From positions 1 to 7,986 of the forward strand of contig MUZY01000166.1 of assembly GCA_003266065.1 (NCBI GenBank): 7,986 nt of DNA, in the 5' to 3' direction. Below are positions 5,534 to 7,986 of this stretch, one piece after another. The notes beneath the pieces were generated by a model. The model was not told the origin of the DNA. It saw nothing but the letters and a program-made list of their open reading frames with translations, and did no database searches. How positions within the stretch are numbered: the stretch's first letter is position 1; every line of letters starts with the position of its first letter. The DNA comes from Methanosphaera sp. rholeuAM130 (GTDB lineage Archaea > Methanobacteriota > Methanobacteria > Methanobacteriales > Methanobacteriaceae). The position numbers and the translations under genes are program-made.

Positions 5534-6349
5534 TTAATAACCTGCTCCTGAGTTGTCCATTATTTCAATTGTCTGATTTCTTAGGTTGTATGAAGCCTGA
5601 CCTTCTGTTACTCCATTGTCATTAATCATGTTATAAATGTAACATTTATCTCCATAATCGTTGATTACTGTTGTACCGTAACTTAGGGTCACTTTGTTTC
5701 CAGCCCATTTTTCAAGTATGAACTGTTCAACTAAGCTTCTTGCAGCGTCAATGCTTATTTCGCCGTTGTTGTCAGAACTTCCTTGTGAGTCTGTTTGTGG
5801 CGTGGTGGAAGGTGCGTTTCCAGTGGCCGGTTGTACGTGAACTGTAGTTTGTGGTGATGAACCTTGATTTGAAGAATCTGATCCTGAACCGGATTGACCT
5901 TCGGTCACACTACCTGTATCTCCAGCTGATTGTACATTTACGTTAGGACCACTACCCGTGCTTGATGCGTTAGCGGTTGGATTGTTGTTTCCGCTTGCAT
6001 TTGCATTAGGGTTGTTGTTTCCACTTGCATTAGCGGTCGTGTTTGCATTTGCATCATTGCCGCTTGTGTTGGCAGCGGTACTGGTTGCATTCACGGGTTC
6101 TGAATTTTCAACTTCAGTGTCACCTGCTTTTGCCTTGTCTTTGTTATTGTTTGCATCGTTACCTGCCAGCGTATTCAAATCTGTTGCTGCTTCTGCTGGT
6201 GCTTCTAATGTTTCAGTTACGGGAGTGTCTTCTATTTCCACATTTGATAATGGGTTTAAAATGTCCACTCCATTGTTAATCTGATAGGTAGCTGCTACTA
6301 TTCCAATAAGGGCTACAACTAAGAGAGATAATATAATTTTTTTATCCAT
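5534..6349 (-). CDS. Exported Asn/Ala/Ser/Thr-rich protein with small C-terminal domain
   Basis: The protein has 271 residues from the ATG at 6349. An in-frame ATG at 6361 is less likely, because the ribosome binding site GGTGA (6359-6355) would then lie inside the coding sequence; it sits five bases before the ATG at 6349. Residues 1-21 (MDKK then IILSLLVVALIGIVAATY) are a signal peptide or membrane anchor. Residues about 40-195 are low-complexity linker rich in N, A, S, T, G and D, with N-x-S/T sequons at N87, N94, N103, N107, N117 and N127 and a 10-residue tandem repeat. The folded part (about 197-265) begins ISIDAARSLVEQFILEKW and has strands with YIYNMIND and ASYNLRNQTIEIMDN, which faintly recalls PepSY-type domains. 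It is probably a glycosylated envelope protein; its function is unknown. It is transcribed downstream of the Phr-like gene but has its own TATA box. Confidence 0.8.
   Translation of the reverse strand: MDKKIILSLLVVALIGIVAATYQINNGVDILNPLSNVEIEDTPVTETLEAPAEAATDLNTLAGNDANNNKDKAKAGDTEVENSEPVNATSTAANTSGNDANANTTANASGNNNPNANASGNNNPTANASSTGSGPNVNVQSAGDTGSVTEGQSGSGSDSSNQGSSPQTTVHVQPATGNAPSTTPQTDSQGSSDNNGEISIDAARSLVEQFILEKWAGNKVTLSYGTTVINDYGDKCYIYNMINDNGVTEGQASYNLRNQTIEIMDNSGAGY
5982..6030 (-). repeat. 30-bp tandem repeat coding NASGNNNP-type units
   Basis: A 19-base string (5982-6000) recurs at 6012-6030 with one difference, giving a 30-bp period, that is 10 codons. The protein shows NASGNNNPNA followed by NASGNNNPTA. 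It is a slippage-prone segment in the linker of the exported protein, and each unit contains an N-A-S sequon. Confidence 0.7.
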
Positions 6350-6383
6350 TAATTTCACCATTATCTATTTTTTAGCAGTTTAT

Positions 6384-6447
6384 CATAACTTGTCGTTATG
6401 TAGTTTCTATCATTATATTATATTTAGTAGTTTGGTATTATTATACC
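6384..6447 (-). promoter_or_regulatory. Promoter with two palindromes upstream of the exported-protein gene
   Basis: On the minus strand a TATA-like segment (AAATATAATATA, 6425-6414) is flanked by two inverted repeats. The upstream one is GGTAT-N4-ATACC at 6434-6447. The downstream one is CATAAC-N5-GTTATG at 6384-6400, where transcription would start about 25 bases after the box. The placement around the TATA box and start site suggests operators, or a 5'-leader hairpin in the second case. The Phr-like gene ends at 6452, so the upstream palindrome could instead belong to its 3' end, although no T run follows. Confidence 0.4.
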
Positions 6448-6451
6448 TTTA

Positions 6452-6958
6452 TTAATTTTTCACATTAAATTCGGGAATTGCCTTGGTTTTTCTAATGTCT
6501 GTTATTATCGTTTTTGACTTTTGCTTTTCGGGATTTTCAACTTGGCTTAGTATGTCTTCGGCATATCGTTGTGCATTTTTGTACTTTGTAATTAATATTT
6601 TCAAGTCATCTATCGCATCTTCATCTCCACGTATCAGGCGTTCTTCTATGTTGTATAGTTCCGTGAATTCTTCACCGACCATGTGCATTTTTATTGTATC
6701 AGGCTTTATGAAGATTTTTATTTCAACTCCCTGTGATATTTCATAGTATTTTCTTGGTCTGCCTCGTTCTATTTTTTGGTATGTCGGATTGATTAGTCCT
6801 AGTTCTTCCATTGCCTTAAGATGACCTATGATTGCTTTTTGACCTACATTTAATTGTTCTGATAGTTGACTAACAAATCGTGGTTCCTCTGTTAGTAATG
6901 CAAGTATGTCCCTTCTTGTTTTACAGCCTATTACATCTAATACGGCTTCTAAATTCAT
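6452..6958 (-). CDS. phr: Phr-like ArsR-type winged-helix heat-shock repressor
   Basis: The 168-residue protein starts with a winged-helix domain: LDVIGCKTRRDILALLTEEP (7-26), helix FVSQLSEQL (28-36), recognition segment VGQKAIIGHLKAMEELGLI (38-56) and wing ERGRPRKYYEIS (64-75). From memory this pattern matches the Pyrococcus heat-shock regulator Phr closely, including VGQKA and RGRPRKYY. Residues about 95-145 are charged and helical and may form a dimer coiled coil; the tail after 145 is basic. The protein is shorter than Phr (about 200 residues). It is divergent from grpE-dnaK, and the 293-bp region between them carries four copies of a 25-bp element. Repression of its own gene and of the chaperone operon at normal temperature is the natural inference. 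Start: ATG at 6958 with GATGAT (6967-6962) as ribosome binding site. Confidence 0.85.
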   Translation of the reverse strand: MNLEAVLDVIGCKTRRDILALLTEEPRFVSQLSEQLNVGQKAIIGHLKAMEELGLINPTYQKIERGRPRKYYEISQGVEIKIFIKPDTIKMHMVGEEFTELYNIEERLIRGDEDAIDDLKILITKYKNAQRYAEDILSQVENPEKQKSKTIITDIRKTKAIPEFNVKN

Positions 6959-7021
6959 AATATCATCTTCTTTTATTTTATTCGTGCTCTTTTTTTATAA
7001 TATATATTATGTTGCAGAATA

Positions 7022-7029
7022 TATATAAA
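7022..7029 (-). promoter_or_regulatory. TATA box of the Phr-like gene
   Basis: TTTATATA on the minus strand is the best TATA box for the regulator, with transcription expected near 7000 and a leader of about 40 bases. It touches 25-bp element A (7029-7053), which would cover the BRE position. A repressor on element A could block this promoter. A 14-bp perfect A/T palindrome (6997-7010) lies at the predicted start and is an alternative TATA region. Confidence 0.5.
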
Positions 7030-7053
7030 TATTACCAAAGGTTACTAAAATAT
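7029..7053 (+). repeat. 25-bp element, copy A (candidate operator)
   Basis: It reads ATATTACC, then AAAGG, then TTACTAAAATAT. The half-sites TTAC at 7032-7035 and 7042-7045 are exactly 10 bp apart. Copy A borders the TATA box of the Phr-like gene on one side. On the other side it is followed after two bases by TAAAGTATAAATA, which is TATA-like for the + strand. Of the 25 positions, 16 are identical in all four copies. Confidence 0.7.
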
Positions 7054-7106
7054 AGTAAAGTATAAATACTATTTAACATCAACTTAGTAATAGCAAAAAA
7101 ATATTA

Positions 7107-7131
7107 TTATAACTAATGGTAACTAAAATAT
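7107..7131 (+). repeat. 25-bp element, copy B (candidate operator)
   Basis: It reads TTATAACT, AATGG, TAACTAAAATAT, with TAAC at 7110-7113 and 7120-7123. It equals copy A at 20 of 25 positions. The similarity continues for 15 more bases into a TATA-like sequence, so 7029-7068 and 7107-7146 form a 40-bp duplicated block (about 32 of 40 identical, offset 78 bp). Confidence 0.7.
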
Positions 7132-7138
7132 CATAAAG

Positions 7139-7147
7139 TATATATAA
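7139..7147 (+). promoter_or_regulatory. TATA box of the grpE-dnaK operon
   Basis: TATATATAA preceded by ATAAAG (BRE-like) is the strongest + strand TATA box before grpE. It predicts a start near 7168 and a leader of roughly 80 bases. A sister box, AGTATAAATA (7059-7068), follows element A at the same spacing and would be a second, more distal promoter. The choice between them cannot be settled from sequence. Confidence 0.5.
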
Positions 7148-7166
7148 CAAAATGTAACTAAAATAT
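7142..7166 (+). repeat. 25-bp element, copy C (candidate operator)
   Basis: It reads ATATAACA, AAATG, TAACTAAAATAT, with TAAC at 7145-7148 and 7155-7158. It overlaps the right end of the TATA box at 7139-7147 and reaches the predicted grpE transcription start, so a bound protein would block TBP or RNA polymerase. Confidence 0.7.
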
Positions 7167-7185
7167 TAAATAGAAAATAAATGTT

Positions 7186-7210
7186 TTATAACTCAGGGTA
7201 ACTATAATAA
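7186..7210 (+). repeat. 25-bp element, copy D (candidate operator)
   Basis: It reads TTATAACT, CAGGG, TAACTATAATAA, with TAAC at 7189-7192 and 7199-7202. It is the most divergent copy at the right end. It lies between the predicted transcription start and the grpE start codon. Its TATAATAA could be a proximal TATA box if the short-leader start is used. Confidence 0.65.
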
Positions 7211-7215
7211 TTAAG

Positions 7216-7247
7216 CCCTTTAAAACAAACAAAGGAGTTAAGGGTGA
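7216..7247 (+). promoter_or_regulatory. grpE leader: two ribosome binding sites and a pairing segment
   Basis: CCCTTT (7216-7221) can pair with AAGGG (7240-7244), covering the GGTGA site next to the ATG, or with AAAGG (7231-7235), covering the GGAG site. Only one pairing can form at a time. The stems are only five pairs long, so they would melt easily. This layout could make translation temperature-sensitive, but the evidence is pairing alone. Confidence 0.3.
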
Positions 7248-7251
7248 ATGA

Positions 7252-7854
7252 ATGACAAAAGAAAAGAAAGAAAAAATCAATAAGGAAGATGAAGAAGTTC
7301 AAGAAGAAAAACAAACAAAGGAATCTGAAAAAACAGATGACAATGAAGACAAACTTCAAAAAAATGAAAAAACAGATGACAATGACAAACAGGAAGAAAA
7401 AGAAACAACATCTGATGAAATCATAGAACAACTTGAAAACCAAGTACAGGAATACAGGGACAAACTTCAAAGATCACAAGCAGACTTCGAAAACTTCAAA
7501 AAACGTTCAATAAAAGAAAAGCAGGAATTCGTCAAGTATGCCAATGAAGGTTTAATACTCAAAGTACTGGAGGCTTATGAAGACTTAGGACGAGCATTAG
7601 AGGTAAAAGAAGATAAAGATCTGCGTGAAGGAGTAGAATTAATCTATAAGAAAATGGATAAAATACTCAAGGATGAAGGAGTAGAGGAAATCGAAACAGA
7701 ACATCAAAAATTCGATCCATACAAGCACGAAGCTCTAATGACACAGAAAAATGATGATTATGAAAACAATGAAATCATCCAAGACTTACAAAAAGGATAT
7801 ACCTTAAACTCAAAAGTTATAAGATATTCAAAAGTAATAGTATGTAAAAAATAG
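7252..7854 (+). CDS. grpE: Nucleotide exchange factor GrpE
   Basis: The 200-residue protein is GrpE, which releases ADP from DnaK in the Hsp70 cycle. The N-terminal 50 residues are highly charged and contain a duplicated block (EKTDDN at 26-31 and 39-44; 21 bases repeated 39 bp apart at 7326 and 7365). Residues about 55-110 form the long dimer helix with QADFENFKKR (76-85). The beta domain shows FDPYKHEAL (154-162) and LQKGYTLNSKVIRYSKVIV (179-197), the GrpE signature. The ATG at 7252 follows GGTGA (7243-7247). An out-of-frame ATG at 7248 opens only 11 codons and is not a start of note. It lies 74 bases before dnaK, divergent from the Phr-like gene. In archaea the DnaK system is of bacterial origin, while the local regulator is archaeal. 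Confidence 0.95.
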   Translation: MTKEKKEKINKEDEEVQEEKQTKESEKTDDNEDKLQKNEKTDDNDKQEEKETTSDEIIEQLENQVQEYRDKLQRSQADFENFKKRSIKEKQEFVKYANEGLILKVLEAYEDLGRALEVKEDKDLREGVELIYKKMDKILKDEGVEEIETEHQKFDPYKHEALMTQKNDDYENNEIIQDLQKGYTLNSKVIRYSKVIVCKK

Positions 7855-7928
7855 ATATAACAAAACAAAAATTTTTAAGCTAACAACATAATTCAAAAAT
7901 AAAAATAAAAAAAATATAAGGTGATAAT

Positions 7929-7986
7929 ATGGCACAAGAAAAAGTAATAGGAATAGACCTTGGAACAAGTAACTCAGCAGCAGCTG
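7929..7986 (+). CDS. dnaK: Chaperone DnaK (Hsp70), N-terminal start (partial)
   Basis: Nineteen codons are visible: MAQEKVIGIDLGTSNSAAA. The string GIDLGTSNS is the phosphate-1 loop of the Hsp70 ATPase domain. The gene runs past the end of the window. A perfect GGTGAT ribosome binding site (7920-7925) lies three bases before the ATG. With grpE upstream it forms the bacterial-type DnaK chaperone operon; dnaJ would be expected next. The A-rich spacer before it shows no copy of the 25-bp element and no convincing promoter, so co-transcription with grpE is likely. Confidence 0.96.
   Translation, partial: MAQEKVIGIDLGTSNSAAA

Noticed and set aside
5958..6284. Two long hydrophobic frames on the + strand (5958-6284 and 6043-6279)
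   Set aside because: They are antisense shadows of the low-complexity linker of the exported protein; they have no ribosome binding site and biased composition explains their openness.
6414..6447. A fifth copy of the 25-bp element (minus strand, TACCAAAC then TACTAAATAT) upstream of the exported-protein gene
   Set aside because: It shares TACCAAA and TACTAAA with copy A, but the half-sites are 8 rather than 10 bp apart and other fixed positions do not match.
7029..7210. CRISPR-like array in the phr-grpE spacer
   Set aside because: The four repeats are unevenly spaced (78, 35 and 44 bp), imperfect and AT-rich, with no unique spacers of even length and no cas genes; operator sites explain them better.
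7186..7470. Phe/Ile-rich minus-strand frame over the start of grpE
   Set aside because: It is the complement of the Lys/Glu-rich GrpE N terminus, so it looks hydrophobic only because AAA/GAA codons become TTT/TTC.

Overview
The window reads as AT-rich archaeal chromosome, most likely from a methanogen of the Methanobacteriales (Methanosphaera or Methanobrevibacter type). The support is the archaeal/eukaryotic-type translation genes (L44e, S27e, aIF2-alpha, Nop10), TATA-box promoters, GGTGAT-type ribosome binding sites, tRNA genes without an encoded CCA, an EndoQ-type repair enzyme and a Phr-like archaeal heat-shock repressor. The genus is an inference from composition and gene content; no search was possible.

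Region 1 (1-4586, + strand) is the archaeal information-processing cluster: the end of rpl44e, then rps27e, aIF2-alpha, nop10, a PAC2-family proteasome-assembly-chaperone-like protein and endonuclease Q. A MetX-like alpha/beta hydrolase (1240-2220) interrupts the usual aIF2-alpha/nop10 adjacency. Three hairpin-plus-nine-T elements (95-142, 1167-1219, 3358-3405) divide the cluster into sub-units, and two of the hairpins overlap a stop codon.

Region 2 (4587-5533) is sparse. It holds a 33-codon membrane-peptide gene with its own TATA box, ribosome binding site and terminator-like hairpin, several A/T palindromes, and two paralogous tRNA-Arg genes (anticodons CCT and TCT) on the minus strand.

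Region 3 (5534-6958, minus strand) holds an exported, Asn/Ala/Ser/Thr-rich protein with many N-glycosylation sequons and a small C-terminal domain. Upstream of it is a winged-helix regulator whose DNA-binding domain closely resembles the Pyrococcus heat-shock repressor Phr.

Region 4 (6959-7986) is the divergent control region between the Phr-like gene and grpE-dnaK. It contains four copies of a 25-bp element, each with two T(A/T)AC half-sites exactly 10 bp apart. Two of the copies are followed, at identical spacing, by a TATA-like sequence, so a 40-bp operator-plus-promoter block appears duplicated 78 bp apart. The simplest model is that the Phr-like protein represses itself and the bacterial-type DnaK chaperone operon through this array. 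The array is the most interesting feature of the window. Its half-sites are direct repeats, unlike the inverted-repeat sites I recall for Phr and HSR1. The grpE leader may also fold over its ribosome binding site.
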